Positions 1-9,346 are shown, counted from the stretch's first letter. The stretch: 9,502 nt of DNA from Planctomycetota bacterium (GCA_030605285.1 JAUWIQ010000046.1:1-9502); one strand, 5' to 3'. Translations and numbers: made by a program. Notes: generated from the letters alone by a model not told the origin.

Positions 1-3000
1 ATCAATTTCCGCAATCACAGCGGGGTCTTTAGGCTTTCTGGCTTCAAAAATTTCAGTGACCCGTGGCAAACCGCCCGTAATGTCCTGAGTCCCCGAGGCC
101 TCGCGCGGCGTCTTGGCAATCAACGTGCCCGGCGAGACCCTCTCCGTCTCATCGACCTCAAGGTAGGCCTTTTCCGGGAGATAGTAGAAGTCGAGAATTT
201 TTCCGCCATCATCCATCAATACGACCTGAGGATGCAAATCCCCCTTGTGTTCCGTAATGACACGACGGATGTGACCGCTCACATCTTTTTCCTGCCGCAT
301 CGTTTCGCCTTCCGTCACATCCTCGTAACGAACGGTTCCCGATACTTCTGCCAAAATGGGAATACTATGGGGATCCCATTGACAGATGACGTCTCCTACT
401 TTGACCTCGGATTTTTCTTCCACCAACAGCGAGGCACCCGTCGGAATTGGGAATTTCTCGAGCTCGCGTCCTTTTGGGTCAATAATTGTAATTTCACCGT
501 TTCGCGCCAGGACAACATTGACGCCATCCTGATTGGTGACAACTTTAAGGCGGGTGTATTGAACAATACCACCTTTCTTAGAGCGAATTTCGCTTTCTTC
601 GACATCGTGCTGGCCGACACCTCCAATATGGAATGTCCGCATGGTCAATTGCGTACCGGGCTCACCGATACTCTGGGCCGCGATGATACCGACGGCCATT
701 CCCTCTTCCACCAGGGCACCCGTAGAGAGGTCCATGCCATAACAATCGCGGCAAATACCCAAAGGCGCCTCACAGGTCATGGGACTACGAACTTGAATTT
801 TCTCCAGGCCAAGATTCTCAATCTGACGGGCAATATCAACCGTAATCATTTCACTTTCGTGAACAATTGCCTGGTCTGTGATGGGATTGACGATGTTTAT
901 ACGACTTACGCGGCCGCGGATAGAGTCCGCAAGTCGCACATCGACCTTCTCTCCGCGATAGATGACGCCCTTGGTAATTCCCTGTGTGGTGCCACAATCC
1001 TGCATGGTCACGACAACATTTTGCGCTACATCAGCCAGTTTGCGAGTCAGGTATCCCGAATCGGCAGTCTTCAGTGCGGTGTCCGCCAAACCCTTACGGG
1101 CACCATGGGTCGAACTGAAATATTCGAGAACGGACAGGCCCTCCCGGAAATTTGCTTTGATCGGCGTCTCAATAATCTTCCCAGACGGCTTGGCCATCAG
1201 GCCTCGCATACCGGCAAGTTGCCGGATCTGCTCAACGCCACCACGGGCGCCCGAGACGGCCATCAGATAAATGGGGTTTACATACCCCTCGTGTCGGTAG
1301 TCGGTTTCCAATTCGTCCATCATTTCCTGAGTAATTTGTTCACGGGCATGCGTCCAGCAATCGAGTACTTGGTTGTATCGCTCACCCTCGGTAATGATGC
1401 CACGGGCATACAATTTGTTTGTTTTTAGCACCTGTTTTTCCGCGTGGTTGATCACCTCTTCTTTGGCTGCTGGTGTAATGAGGTCATCGGTGGCAAAGGA
1501 GAGACCACTTCGTGTTGCCTCTCGGAATCCCATGCGGTTCATGTCGTCAAGGAGCGTGATGGTGGCACGTCGCCCCAGTTCCTGGTAGCAGTCGGAAATA
1601 ACGCGTGCCAACTCACCACTCCGCATGGCCAGGTTATAATATGCCATACCGTGGGGAAGTACCGCATTAAAAATAACGCGGCCGACCGTCGTTTCTATCA
1701 TGGTCGATTCGAAGGTTTCGTCCTGCGCCTCGCTCCTCACCCGTGTTCCTGGAGGCATCTTGACCTTGATTTTTGCGTGCGTAGCAACTGCACCGAGAGA
1801 ATAGGCCAAATCCACTTCGTTGGTGGAGGAAAATACCATACCCTCGCCCTTTTGGTCGGGTAGCGAGTGCGTCAGGTAGTAAGCCCCCATCACGACATCC
1901 TGGGAGGGACTGATGATGGGCGCTCCACTCGAGGGGCTGAAGATATTATGCACAGACATCATCAACGTATGCGATTCAACCTGCGCCTCGATGGATAGCG
2001 GAAGGTGTACCGCCATCTGGTCGCCGTCAAAATCCGCGTTGAATCCTTTGCAAACTAAGGGATGCAAGAGAATTGCATTGCCTTCGACCAATACGGGCTC
2101 AAAGGCTTGGATACCCATGCGATGCAACGTCGGTGCTCGATTGAGTAGGACTGGATGGTTACGAATGACCTCCTCCAGAATATCCCAGACCTCATCGTCT
2201 TTGCGTTCCAGCATTTTTTTCGCGCTTTTGATCGTGTCCGCGAGTCCGAGTTCCTTTAATCGCCGAATAATGAATGGCTGGAAAAGTTCCAGAGCAATCT
2301 TCTTCGGCAAACCGCATTGATGTAATTTCAGGTTGGGTCCGACAACAATGACACTTCTTGCCGAATAATCGACCCGTTTGCCCAGTAAATTCACACGAAA
2401 ACGTCCTTGCTTGCCCTTGATCATATCGGTCAGTGATTTTAAGGGTCGATTGCTACTTCCCAGTACCGGCCGCTTGCAGCGATTGTTGTCGAAGAGGGCA
2501 TCGACGGATTGCTGCAGCATGCGCTTTTCATTCCGGATAATGACTTCGGGGGCATTGAGATCGACCAGTTTCTTGAGTCGGTTGTTGCGGTTAATAATTC
2601 GCCGATAAAGATCATTAAGATCACTGGTGGCAAAGTTTCCTGAATCGAGCAGAACCAGTGGGCGCAGGTCCGGTGGAATGACCGGAATCACATCCAAGAC
2701 CATCCATTCCGGCTTATTATCGCTATCGCGGATCGCTTCGACGATTTTTAGACGATTGATCAACTCCTTTTGCTTCTGCTTGGAACCGGTCTCCGCAAGG
2801 TCGGTGCGAAGTTGTTCGGAGAGCACGACCAAATCTAAACCAGCCATCAGTTTGTAGATCGCTTCGGCGCCCATGTAGGCTTCAAACGAGCCCTCACCAT
2901 ATTCGCTAATCGCCGTTCGGTATTCTTCTTCGGTCAACAGTTGCTGTTTTTTAAGGGGTGTGTCGCCAGGATCGGTGACAACATAATCCTGAAAGTAGAT

Positions 3001-3405
3001 CACTTTTTCCAAACTGGTTGTTTTTATGCCCAGAAAGTTGCCGAGTCGACTCGGCATGGCCTTAAAGAACCAGATGTGCACAACGGGCGCAGCCAATTCA
3101 ATATGCCCCATTCTCTTGCGACGTACGCGAGAATGACAAACCTTTACGCCACAGCGGTCACAGATCATCCCCTTATATTTCATTCCCCGGTATTTGCCGC
3201 AGGAACATTCCCAGTCTTTTTCGGGGCCAAAGATCCGTTCACAAAAGAGCCCATCTTTTTCGGGGCGATAAGTACGGTAATTGATTGTTTCTGGTTTTTT
3301 GACCTCGCCGAAAGACCAGCTACGAATGTCGTGCGGCCTTGCTAAGCTGATCTTCACTGACGCGTAATCGTTGATACGATCGTAGGAGCCTTCGCCAATG
3401 CTCAT
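1..3405 (-). CDS. rpoC: DNA-directed RNA polymerase subunit beta-prime (5' part, runs off left edge)
   Basis: Largest subunit of RNA polymerase; it carries the catalytic Mg site and half of the DNA cleft. The reading frame is open for 1135 codons from an ATG preceded by a strong Shine-Dalgarno. The N-terminal zinc ribbon has C67, C69, C82 and C85 (CSCGKYRG...CDRCGVKV). The metal-binding motif NADFDGDQ lies at 456-463, with D458, D460 and D462 as the catalytic aspartates. The bridge helix contains [20 protein letters not shown] around 766-785. The second zinc site is C804, C878, C885 and C888. The trigger loop has M922, R923 and H926 (TMRTFHIGG), numbered ten lower than their E. coli counterparts. 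About 170 residues then separate the two trigger-loop halves, which resume at DITGGLPRV (1108), as in proteins with an SI3 insertion. The window ends soon after, in [12 protein letters not shown]; by comparison with E. coli (1407 aa) roughly 250 C-terminal residues are missing. The gene follows rpoB after 136 nt. Confidence 0.98.
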   Translation of the reverse strand, partial: MSIGEGSYDRINDYASVKISLARPHDIRSWSFGEVKKPETINYRTYRPEKDGLFCERIFGPEKDWECSCGKYRGMKYKGMICDRCGVKVCHSRVRRKRMGHIELAAPVVHIWFFKAMPSRLGNFLGIKTTSLEKVIYFQDYVVTDPGDTPLKKQQLLTEEEYRTAISEYGEGSFEAYMGAEAIYKLMAGLDLVVLSEQLRTDLAETGSKQKQKELINRLKIVEAIRDSDNKPEWMVLDVIPVIPPDLRPLVLLDSGNFATSDLNDLYRRIINRNNRLKKLVDLNAPEVIIRNEKRMLQQSVDALFDNNRCKRPVLGSSNRPLKSLTDMIKGKQGRFRVNLLGKRVDYSARSVIVVGPNLKLHQCGLPKKIALELFQPFIIRRLKELGLADTIKSAKKMLERKDDEVWDILEEVIRNHPVLLNRAPTLHRMGIQAFEPVLVEGNAILLHPLVCKGFNADFDGDQMAVHLPLSIEAQVESHTLMMSVHNIFSPSSGAPIISPSQDVVMGAYYLTHSLPDQKGEGMVFSSTNEVDLAYSLGAVATHAKIKVKMPPGTRVRSEAQDETFESTMIETTVGRVIFNAVLPHGMAYYNLAMRSGELARVISDCYQELGRRATITLLDDMNRMGFREATRSGLSFATDDLITPAAKEEVINHAEKQVLKTNKLYARGIITEGERYNQVLDCWTHAREQITQEMMDELETDYRHEGYVNPIYLMAVSGARGGVEQIRQLAGMRGLMAKPSGKIIETPIKANFREGLSVLEYFSSTHGARKGLADTALKTADSGYLTRKLADVAQNVVVTMQDCGTTQGITKGVIYRGEKVDVRLADSIRGRVSRINIVNPITDQAIVHESEMITVDIARQIENLGLEKIQVRSPMTCEAPLGICRDCYGMDLSTGALVEEGMAVGIIAAQSIGEPGTQLTMRTFHIGGVGQHDVEESEIRSKKGGIVQYTRLKVVTNQDGVNVVLARNGEITIIDPKGRELEKFPIPTGASLLVEEKSEVKVGDVICQWDPHSIPILAEVSGTVRYEDVTEGETMRQEKDVSGHIRRVITEHKGDLHPQVVLMDDGGKILDFYYLPEKAYLEVDETERVSPGTLIAKTPREASGTQDITGGLPRVTEIFEARKPKDPAVIAEID

Positions 3406-3541
3406 CTACCAGATCTCCTTCATATGAGAACAGTCATAAAAGTTTTTCCCAGCGGCCCAAACAGCTCGGAGAATCCCTTTACGATTCATTCTGTGATCAG
3501 TTTGATTATTAAATTGTTATGCCGTTTGATGTGTTGAAATA
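3406..3541 (-). other. rpoB-rpoC spacer, no gene
   Basis: Untranslated spacer of 136 nt between the rpoB stop and the rpoC start. Apart from the rpoC Shine-Dalgarno I see no stable hairpin, U-tract terminator or convincing promoter, so co-transcription of rpoB and rpoC is the simplest reading. The part next to the rpoB stop is AT-rich. Confidence 0.6.
3415..3420 (-). promoter_or_regulatory. Ribosome binding site of rpoC
   Basis: AAGGAG on the minus strand, nine bases before the ATG of rpoC. It is a near-perfect Shine-Dalgarno and the strongest in the window, and it fixes the start at [10 protein letters not shown]. Confidence 0.85.
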
Positions 3542-6500
3542 TCAGAGCCGACGTTTTTCTAACTGCATATTTAAGCCCAGTCCGCGAATTTCATTTGTCA
3601 AAACGTCAAAGCTTGCTGGTGTTCCAGCTTCCAGTGTGTTTTCACCCTTGACCATCGATTCGTAAATCTTCGTGCGACCTTCGACATCATCGCTCTTTAC
3701 GGTAAGCAATTCCTGCAAAATATAGGCCGCACCATACGCTTCTAGCGCCCAGACTTCCATTTCTCCAAAGCGCTGTCCACCAAAACGGGCCTTACCGCCG
3801 AGTGGTTGTTGAGTAATCAGCGAATAAGGACCGGTACTGCGGGCATGTACTTTTTCATCCACGAGATGGTGGAGTTTGAGCATGTAGATGTAACCCACCG
3901 TAGTTTCTTGTTCAAACGGTTCACCTGTGCGACCATCAAACAGTTGCGTCTTGCCGGTCGTTGGCAGCCCAGCAGTTTCAAGACACTCGCGAATCATTTC
4001 TTCCGTGGCCCCATTGAAGACAGGTGTTACCGCCTGGAAGCCTAATTTAGCCGCCGCCCATCCAAGGTGTGTTTCCAGAATCTGGCCGACGTTCATACGA
4101 CTGGGGACACCAAGCGGGTTGAGCATAATCTGTATGGGCGTTCCATCCTCTAAAAATGGCATGTCTTCCTGAGGAAGAATTTTACCGATCACACCCTTAT
4201 TGCCGTGCCTGCCCGCCATTTTGTCGCCAGTAGAAATGCATCGTTTTGTCGCAATATAAATCTTCACCATCTGCAGCACGCCGCTACGAAGTTCGTCACC
4301 ACGTTTCATGGAGTTTAACTGCCGATCCCGGGTGTCAATTGCATCTTCAATAAGCGGTGTATGAGCTTTTAGAATCTTCTGGACCGCGTCGATCTTCTGC
4401 TGGCTACGAAGGTTGAACCAAGAGATTTCAAAACGGACGGCATGCTCCGCAAGGAATTTTGGATCCTGATCTTCGGAAAGCGGTGTGCCGTCTTGATCTG
4501 TCAGCGGTCGTCCAACAACGTCCCGCATTTCTTGGATCATGGCAATGAATACTTCGGCAATACGGGCATTGCCGACAGCCTCTACTTCTTTAATTTTCTT
4601 TTCAAATAGCTTGCGCTCATCCTCAGCCAGACTCATCCGCCGAGAAAACTTTTGCGTATCAATGACGATACCCTCAACGCCGGAGGGCACGTCTAGTGAA
4701 TCATTTTTGACATCCTCACCTGCACGTCCAAAAATGGCGTGCAGCAATTTTTCTTCCGGAGTCAGCTCACTTTTTGACTTGGGTGATACTTTTCCAACCA
4801 GAACATCGCCTGGATGGACGTAGGTGCCAATCTGGACAATCCCATTCTCGTCTAAATTTCGCAGCGCCTTCTCGCTGACATTGGGAATATCACAGGTGAA
4901 CTCTTCTCTTCCCAGCTTGGTTTCACGAATTTCAATATCGAATTCTTCAATATGTATCGAAGTGTAGGAGTCGTCTTTAACCAATTCTTCACTGATAATA
5001 ATGGCATCTTCAAAGTTGTAACCATCGAATGCCATAAACGCGACCAATACATTTCGCCCCAACGCCAATTCTCCATTTCGGGTGGCAGCCCCGTCCGCGA
5101 TGACCTCTCCTTTTTCAACCTTTTGACCGATTGTTGCAATTGGTTTTTGGTTTTGGCAGGTCCGTTCGTTGAGCCCCACGAATTTGCGCAATGGGTAGGT
5201 ATCGCTCCCAATTTCAATGCGATTTGCATCCACGAAACTGATGGTGCCAGAACGTTTGGCGCATATCACCATGCTGGAATTTTCAGCGACACTAATTTCC
5301 ATGCCCGTTGCAACAATCGGCGGCTCAGCGACCAACAGCGGTACCGCCTGTCGCTGCATATTGGAACCCATCAGGGCTCGGTTGGCGTCATCGTGCTCAA
5401 GAAAAGGGATCAAGCCGGCAGAAACACCGACCATCTGGCTCGGTGCCACGTCGATGTATTCGATTTCAGCAGCCGAAATCAGCTCAAAATCGCCCATGTG
5501 CCTCGCCACTAGGTTATTCGCTTCCAACTCTCCATCTTTCGTTGCTGCATCTGCTGGTGCGACATAGGCCTCTGCTTCTTCATCCGCACGAAGCCAAACG
5601 ACTTCATCAGTCAGCTTGCCATTTGTGATTCGGCGGTAGGGTGTTACCAGGAAGCCGTATTCATCGACCGTAGAGTACATGGCGAGCGAGGAGATCAGCC
5701 CAATGTTTGTACCTTCCGGTGTCTCAATCGGACAAATACGACCATAGTGCGAAATGTGGACATCGCGCACCTCAAATCCTGCTCGTTTTCGATTCAAGCC
5801 ACCCGGTCCGAGAGCGGATAGTCGGCGCTCGTGAGTCAGCATGGAGAGAGGATTTGTCTGATCAACAACCTGCGACAATTCACCACGGCCGAAAAAGTAT
5901 TCTATCGCTGCCGAAATACTCTTGGGATTAATCAGACTCCGGGGTGTCATGTCCTCTTGATCTTTGAGACTCATCCGCTCCTGCACAGTCCGCCGCAATT
6001 TGAGAAATCCTTTCCGCATTTCATCGCTAGCGAGTTCATCAATCGTCCTCAGGCGACGATTTCCCAGATGATCAATATCGTCAATTTGCACAGCAGGATC
6101 ATTGCCCACAAGCCGGATCAAATATCGGATAGACGCAAGTAAATCTTCAGGCCGCAGGGTCATCTCATTTTCTGAAACATTCAAACCAAGTTTTCGATTG
6201 ATACGGAAACGTCCCACCTTCCCGAGACGGTACCGATTCGTATCGAAGAACTTTTCTGTGAACAGTGCGCGTGCCTTTTCCAGTTGCGGTGGATTACCGG
6301 GCCGCAGCCTCTGGTAAATTCGAAGGAGGGCTTCCTCGTGACTCGAGGTGTTGTCTTCCAGTAGACTGTTGAAAATCAGCGGTGTTTTGGGTTCAGGCAT
6401 TACCTGGACTGTGCCCACCCCCGATGCGCAGATGGTCTCAGCCACATTTTTGGTGATTTTATGTCCGGATTCGACAATAATTTCACCAGCCCGAGCACTC

Positions 6501-7252
6501 TTTGCAGGAAAGACAACATCATCTACGGCAATTTTGTCCTCGATCTTTGCCGCGCTCCTGCCATCAACAATCTTTGCAGTCGTGGTCTTGTAGAAACTCC
6601 GGATGATGTCGCGATTGAGGCTGTACTTTGGAGCCATTGCCCGCAGAAGTGTCAGCGCAGAGAACTTGCCGCTTTGGTCGATGCGGACCGTCATGCTCTC
6701 CTTTTTATTGACATTGATTTCAATCCAACTGCCACGTTCAGGAATAATACGGCAGCTGTGAAGCATGCGGTCGCTTGTATCCGCCTCACAGACAAAGTCC
6801 ACCCCCGGTGAGCGATGGAGCTGGCTAACCACAACCCGCTCGGAACCGTTAATAATAAATTCACCACCGCCAAGCATGATCGGCAAATCGCCAAGATAGA
6901 CCTCTTCTTCGAGGGGTTCTTCTTTAGTTAAACGCAGCCAGACACGGAACGGTCTGCCGTACGTCAGTCGCAATTGACGACACTCGTCCGGTTCGTAGCG
7001 GGGCTTTCCTAAGTCGTATCGCAGGTATTCCAACCGCAGAGTTTTGTCGTAACTTTCAATCGGAAAGATTTCCTGAAGTACGGACTCAAGGCCTTCACAT
7101 TTGCGCCGTTCGTCAGGCACACCGTACTGCAAGAAACGCTCATAGCTTGCGGTCTGGATATCGGTCAGGCCGGGGAGCGGGTACCGATCCTCACGAGTCC
7201 CAAAACGGCGAATATTCTCTGGGTCCAAGCGTCTTTTTGCCGAGGTAGCCAT
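3542..7252 (-). CDS. rpoB: DNA-directed RNA polymerase subunit beta
   Basis: Second-largest RNAP subunit; with beta-prime it forms the active centre and the rifampicin pocket. With the chosen ATG it has 1236 residues (E. coli 1342), beginning [10 protein letters not shown]. The conserved [22 protein letters not shown] block lies at 130-151. The rifampicin cluster I spans about 455-482 ([28 protein letters not shown]), followed by FEVRDVH and [18 protein letters not shown] with E748 and D749 matches the E. coli E813/D814 pair that helps place the second metal and the [15 protein letters not shown] supplies K1011 and K1019, the equivalents of E. coli K1065 and K1073. The C-terminal clamp part contains [24 protein letters not shown], and the protein ends [16 protein letters not shown] two codons upstream (7256-7258) could also start the frame, but it sits only four bases from the Shine-Dalgarno, so ATG at 7250-7252 is preferred. 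Rifampicin-region changes are listed in the findings. Confidence 0.98.
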   Translation of the reverse strand: MATSAKRRLDPENIRRFGTREDRYPLPGLTDIQTASYERFLQYGVPDERRKCEGLESVLQEIFPIESYDKTLRLEYLRYDLGKPRYEPDECRQLRLTYGRPFRVWLRLTKEEPLEEEVYLGDLPIMLGGGEFIINGSERVVVSQLHRSPGVDFVCEADTSDRMLHSCRIIPERGSWIEINVNKKESMTVRIDQSGKFSALTLLRAMAPKYSLNRDIIRSFYKTTTAKIVDGRSAAKIEDKIAVDDVVFPAKSARAGEIIVESGHKITKNVAETICASGVGTVQVMPEPKTPLIFNSLLEDNTSSHEEALLRIYQRLRPGNPPQLEKARALFTEKFFDTNRYRLGKVGRFRINRKLGLNVSENEMTLRPEDLLASIRYLIRLVGNDPAVQIDDIDHLGNRRLRTIDELASDEMRKGFLKLRRTVQERMSLKDQEDMTPRSLINPKSISAAIEYFFGRGELSQVVDQTNPLSMLTHERRLSALGPGGLNRKRAGFEVRDVHISHYGRICPIETPEGTNIGLISSLAMYSTVDEYGFLVTPYRRITNGKLTDEVVWLRADEEAEAYVAPADAATKDGELEANNLVARHMGDFELISAAEIEYIDVAPSQMVGVSAGLIPFLEHDDANRALMGSNMQRQAVPLLVAEPPIVATGMEISVAENSSMVICAKRSGTISFVDANRIEIGSDTYPLRKFVGLNERTCQNQKPIATIGQKVEKGEVIADGAATRNGELALGRNVLVAFMAFDGYNFEDAIIISEELVKDDSYTSIHIEEFDIEIRETKLGREEFTCDIPNVSEKALRNLDENGIVQIGTYVHPGDVLVGKVSPKSKSELTPEEKLLHAIFGRAGEDVKNDSLDVPSGVEGIVIDTQKFSRRMSLAEDERKLFEKKIKEVEAVGNARIAEVFIAMIQEMRDVVGRPLTDQDGTPLSEDQDPKFLAEHAVRFEISWFNLRSQQKIDAVQKILKAHTPLIEDAIDTRDRQLNSMKRGDELRSGVLQMVKIYIATKRCISTGDKMAGRHGNKGVIGKILPQEDMPFLEDGTPIQIMLNPLGVPSRMNVGQILETHLGWAAAKLGFQAVTPVFNGATEEMIRECLETAGLPTTGKTQLFDGRTGEPFEQETTVGYIYMLKLHHLVDEKVHARSTGPYSLITQQPLGGKARFGGQRFGEMEVWALEAYGAAYILQELLTVKSDDVEGRTKIYESMVKGENTLEAGTPASFDVLTNEIRGLGLNMQLEKRRL

Positions 7253-7512
7253 AGGCAACGAACTCCTAGCAATAATTCTTATACGGGGTTGATTTAGGTG
7301 GTGAGCGAAACGGTTTTTGAGCCAAGTACCAACAGCGATAGGATCCCTCTATAGATCTGGCAGTCTGCAGAACGTTTACAGTCGTCTGGCCGGCAGTTCA
7401 TAAGCGTTTCCGCTGCAGTGGATGGAAGCGACTTTGAAGGATACGAACGGATCAATAAATCATCCAGTCTTTTCTGAACAAAACAGCAAAGAGACCTTAT
7501 TTGATCGATACC
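7253..7512 (-). other. rplL-rpoB spacer, 260 nt, no gene
   Basis: The longest non-coding stretch in the window. At its upstream end it holds the second copy of the 16-bp duplication, and at its downstream end the rpoB Shine-Dalgarno. In between is a tiny hairpin, AGCG-GAAA-CGCU (7403-7414), with a GNRA-type loop, and two CTGCAG palindromes (7363-7368 and 7412-7417). In E. coli the equivalent spacer holds an attenuator and an RNase III site that set the ratio of ribosomal protein to polymerase. Here I see neither a GC-rich stem followed by a U-run nor a long duplex, so a similar role is only a possibility suggested by position and length. Confidence 0.55.
7263..7267 (-). promoter_or_regulatory. 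Ribosome binding site of rpoB
   Basis: AGGAG on the minus strand, ten bases before the ATG at 7250-7252. The competing in-frame TTG at 7256-7258 would have only a four-base spacer. This favours the ATG start, MATSAKRR. Confidence 0.7.
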
Positions 7513-7528
7513 TTATTTGATCGATACC
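7497..7528 (-). repeat. Perfect tandem duplication of 16 bp across the rplL stop
   Basis: Two adjacent identical copies of TTATTTGATCGATACC (plus strand), at 7497-7512 and 7513-7528; the identity extends three bases further, ACC at 7494-7496 matching 7510-7512. The right-hand copy encodes the last L7/L12 residues (VSIK) and the TAA stop; the left-hand copy lies in the 3' untranslated spacer. Because 16 is not a multiple of three, the duplicated TAA is out of frame and is not a second stop for rplL. Confidence 0.95.
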
Positions 7529-7932
7529 GTGGCACCCGCTTCCTCCAGTTTGGCTTTGGCCGCTTCCGCGTCCTCTTTGGAAACTCCTTCCTTGACCTTG
7601 CTGGGAACTCCTTCGACGAGTTCTTTGGCCTCTTTGAGGCCTAAGCTGGTCATTGCCCGCACTTCCTTGATGACCCCAATTTTTTTCTCGCCAAAATTCT
7701 CCAGTACAACATCAAACTCCGTCTGTACCTCTTCTGCGGCGCCTCCACCGGCAGCATCCGCTGAGCCCGCCATCACAACGGCACCTCCGCCAGCGGCAGG
7801 TTTGATTCCATGTACGTCTTCAAGGTAATCGCTCAATTCTTTTGCTTCTTTAAGCGTCATTTCGACGATTTTATCGCCCAGCTCTTTCGTTGCCTCGCTA
7901 AAATCCATAGTCGCTGTAGCTTCTTCAGACAT
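7513..7932 (-). CDS. rplL: 50S ribosomal protein L7/L12
   Basis: Stalk protein of the large subunit, present as several dimers bound to L10, which recruits and stimulates translation GTPases. It has 139 residues, longer than the usual 120-130. The N-terminal dimerisation domain is roughly 10-45 ([17 protein letters not shown]), after a short acidic extension (MSEEATATM). A flexible Gly/Ala-rich hinge spans about 46-66 (PAAGGG...ADAAGGGAA). The C-terminal factor-binding domain is 70-139 and carries the hallmark [25 protein letters not shown] (83-107). The first ATG is chosen because a good Shine-Dalgarno lies nine bases upstream; the alternative M9 would remove the extension but has no comparable site. 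It follows rplJ after 105 nt, the usual neighbour. The last codons and the stop are part of a 16-bp tandem duplication. Confidence 0.97.
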   Translation of the reverse strand: MSEEATATMDFSEATKELGDKIVEMTLKEAKELSDYLEDVHGIKPAAGGGAVVMAGSADAAGGGAAEEVQTEFDVVLENFGEKKIGVIKEVRAMTSLGLKEAKELVEGVPSKVKEGVSKEDAEAAKAKLEEAGATVSIK

Positions 7933-7941
7933 CTCGCATCT

Positions 7942-7948
7942 CTCCCTT
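7942..7948 (-). promoter_or_regulatory. Ribosome binding site of rplL
   Basis: AAGGGAG on the minus strand, nine bases before the rplL ATG. It is stronger than the site of rplJ, which fits the need for several L7/L12 copies per L10. It supports the first ATG over the internal one. Confidence 0.75.
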
Positions 7949-7959
7949 TCTTGATATTT

Positions 7960-7983
7960 CGCGGTACCCGCATCTGTTCCGCG
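7960..7983 (-). other. Small stem-loop upstream of the rplL ribosome binding site
   Basis: In the transcript CGCGG (7983-7979) can pair with CCGCG (7964-7960) around a 14-base loop. An alternative is GCGG-GTA-CCGC inside the same stretch. It ends 11 bases before the rplL Shine-Dalgarno and lacks a U-run, so it is not a terminator. It could shape translation of rplL or processing of the rplJ-rplL transcript, but five base pairs may also be chance. Confidence 0.3.
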
Positions 7984-7984
7984 C

Positions 7985-8014
7985 CGATGGTTACTAAGTC
8001 GATGGTTACTAAAT
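7985..8014 (-). repeat. Tandem duplication of 15 bp in the rplJ-rplL spacer
   Basis: Two adjacent 15-bp units read on the plus strand: CGATGGTTACTAAGT at 7985-7999 and CGATGGTTACTAAAT at 8000-8014. They match at 14 of 15 positions. The pair lies wholly in non-coding sequence, beginning 23 bases after the rplJ stop. It looks like a slippage duplication. Confidence 0.9.
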
Positions 8015-8037
8015 TGTTATGGTCAATTGAATTTCTT

Positions 8038-8568
8038 TTAAGTCGGTTTACTCTCTCCCGCAGAATGTTGTTCGATTTGGCTGGCCAGTTCGCCACCGGT
8101 ACCGATTAGTTGCGCCGCGAGGTTTGAACCCGGCGCAAGAATCTGTCCGACGAGAAGACTCAGCTGTTCCGTACGACTGGGCCACTTGCTTACCTCGCGA
8201 ACTTGCTCCGGGGTAAGCGAAACTTGATCCATGACACCGCCCCGCGGCACAAATCCCTCATAGTCGCTATCTTTTCCGAGGCGCACGATTTCCTTGGCGA
8301 GAGAGACCACATCTTCGCTGCCCCAAGCGACCGCCACGGGCCCCTCAAGATCTTCAAATGCACAGGCCAAAGGGCTTCCCGTGGTAGCCCGTCGAGCGAG
8401 GCTGTTTTTTACGACGATCAACTGAATGTCCTTGGATCGCAGTTCACGACGCAAGGTCATGGTTTTATTTGCGTCAAGCCCCACGACATTCACCAAGAGA
8501 CACTCACTTTCCCCAGAAAGTCGCTTAGAAAGCTCTTCGCTAATTAAGTTTTTGACATATTTACTCAT
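8038..8568 (-). CDS. rplJ: 50S ribosomal protein L10
   Basis: Base of the ribosomal stalk: it binds 23S rRNA together with L11 and anchors L7/L12 dimers through its C-terminal helix. It has 176 residues, a normal length. The N-terminal globular domain begins MSKYVKNLISEELSKRL and contains the family-typical LRRELRSKDIQLIVVKNSLARRA (39-61) and EGPVAVAWG (75-83). Residues 101-131 hold the SDYEGFVPRGG and VSLTPEQVREVSKWP blocks. The C-terminal segment from about 133 (TEQLSLLVGQILAPGSNLAAQLIG) is where L7/L12 N-domains bind; the tail ends EQHSAGESKPT. The start ATG has only a weak Shine-Dalgarno (AGGCGA, eight bases away). The gene lies 97 nt after rplA, and this gap could form the autoregulatory L10 leader. 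Confidence 0.96.
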   Translation of the reverse strand: MSKYVKNLISEELSKRLSGESECLLVNVVGLDANKTMTLRRELRSKDIQLIVVKNSLARRATTGSPLACAFEDLEGPVAVAWGSEDVVSLAKEIVRLGKDSDYEGFVPRGGVMDQVSLTPEQVREVSKWPSRTEQLSLLVGQILAPGSNLAAQLIGTGGELASQIEQHSAGESKPT

Positions 8569-8576
8569 GATCGATG

Positions 8577-8582
8577 TCGCCT
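8577..8582 (-). promoter_or_regulatory. Weak ribosome binding site of rplJ
   Basis: AGGCGA on the minus strand, eight bases before the rplJ ATG; it departs from the AGGAGG consensus. A weak site would suit a gene whose translation is controlled by its own leader, but this is inference. Confidence 0.45.
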
Positions 8583-8611
8583 GACTAAATCAATTGATTT
8601 TGTGTTTTCTT

Positions 8612-8656
8612 GTCGCTCTATGCTGATGCTTGTTCAGATTGCCTTGATGAAACGAC
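8612..8656 (-). promoter_or_regulatory. Candidate L10 leader (stem-loop in the rplJ 5' region)
   Basis: In the transcript, GUCGUUU (8656-8650) can pair with GAGCGAC (8618-8612), seven pairs including two G-U. Inside it, CUGA (8637-8634) pairs with UCAG (8626-8623) around a seven-base loop, ACAAGCA. This leaves an asymmetric, purine-rich internal loop. In many bacteria the L10-L7/L12 complex represses its own operon by binding a structured leader with a kink-turn just before rplJ. Position and shape fit that family, but I cannot confirm the kink-turn by eye. Confidence 0.35.
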
Positions 8657-8665
8657 CCGATCTGC

Positions 8666-9346
8666 TTATGCCGCGATCCGAATACCTGGACTCATGGTTG
8701 CGGAGATGGTAATTGTTTTGATGTACTGCCCTTTGGCGGTTGCTGGTTTCATGCCTGTAATACAATCAATGAAGGCGGAGACATTCTCTTCCAGCTTCTG
8801 GCCGTCAAAGGACAACTTGCCCACAACGGCGTGTACGTTGCCACTTGCATCGTTGCGGAATTCCACCTTGCCAGCCTTATACTCCTCGATAATCTTGCCG
8901 ACATCTGGGGTCACCGTGCCTGCGCGGGGACTCGGCATCAAACCACGCGGACCGAGTAACCTTCCGAGAGGCCCTACAAGTCCCATCATGTCCGGTGCGG
9001 CAATGCAGACATCAAAATCGAGCCATCCCCCTTTAATCTTTTCCGCAAGTTCTTCAGCCCCTACCTCGTCCGCTCCTGCGGCCTGAGCTTCTTCCGCAGC
9101 GGTGCCTTTTGCAAAAACGACCACCCGCTTAGTACGCCCAATACCGTTGGGCAACACAATCGACCCGCGCACAATCTGGTCTGCCTGTTTAGGGTCGATG
9201 CCAAGTCGCATGGCGATTTCCACCGATTGATCAAATTTCACAGCCTCAAAACTCTTGAGCAAATCAACGGCTTGCTCCACGGTCAGCGCCCCCTTGTCTT
9301 TGACCTTGTTTGCCAGACTCATCATTCGTTTTGAAATAGCGGGCAT
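8666..9346 (-). CDS. rplA: 50S ribosomal protein L1
   Basis: Protein of the mobile L1 arm, which contacts 23S rRNA and helps release deacylated tRNA from the E site; in many bacteria it also represses its own rplK-rplA mRNA. It has 226 residues (E. coli 234). The first domain starts [29 protein letters not shown]. Domain II contains [17 protein letters not shown] (65-81) and the family signature [20 protein letters not shown] around 125-144. Domain I resumes with [20 protein letters not shown] (161-180) and ends with the conserved [20 protein letters not shown] strand. The start ATG lacks a clear Shine-Dalgarno: the nearest purine run is AAAGAAAA, and GGGA lies 13 bases away. It follows rplK, as in most bacteria. 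Confidence 0.97.
   Translation of the reverse strand: MPAISKRMMSLANKVKDKGALTVEQAVDLLKSFEAVKFDQSVEIAMRLGIDPKQADQIVRGSIVLPNGIGRTKRVVVFAKGTAAEEAQAAGADEVGAEELAEKIKGGWLDFDVCIAAPDMMGLVGPLGRLLGPRGLMPSPRAGTVTPDVGKIIEEYKAGKVEFRNDASGNVHAVVGKLSFDGQKLEENVSAFIDCITGMKPATAKGQYIKTITISATMSPGIRIAA

Noticed and set aside
232..1428. 398-codon open frame on the plus strand
   Set aside because: It lies exactly opposite the rpoC codons in the mirror register. Its protein resembles no family I know, and the minus strand carries catalytic rpoC motifs throughout. Such long antisense frames are common over strongly biased coding sequence.
3510..3521. The 12-mer TAAATTGTTATG occurs just after the rpoB stop and again (8010-8021) just after the rplJ stop
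   Set aside because: By simple base-count reasoning, a few 12-base matches are expected by chance in a window this size, more so in AT-rich spacers, and no third copy follows the other genes.
4952..5512. 186-codon plus-strand open frame, and several smaller ones across rpoB
   Set aside because: Antisense shadows of the well-supported rpoB frame, with no recognisable domain and no credible ribosome binding site.
7256..7258. TTG as the rpoB start, two codons before the ATG
   Set aside because: Only four bases separate it from the Shine-Dalgarno, while the ATG has a ten-base spacing and gives the expected N-terminus.
7440..7482. Possible promoter (TTGTTC, 18 bases, TATTGA on the minus strand) in the rplL-rpoB spacer
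   Set aside because: The -10 element matches the sigma-70 consensus at only three of six positions, with no supporting feature.
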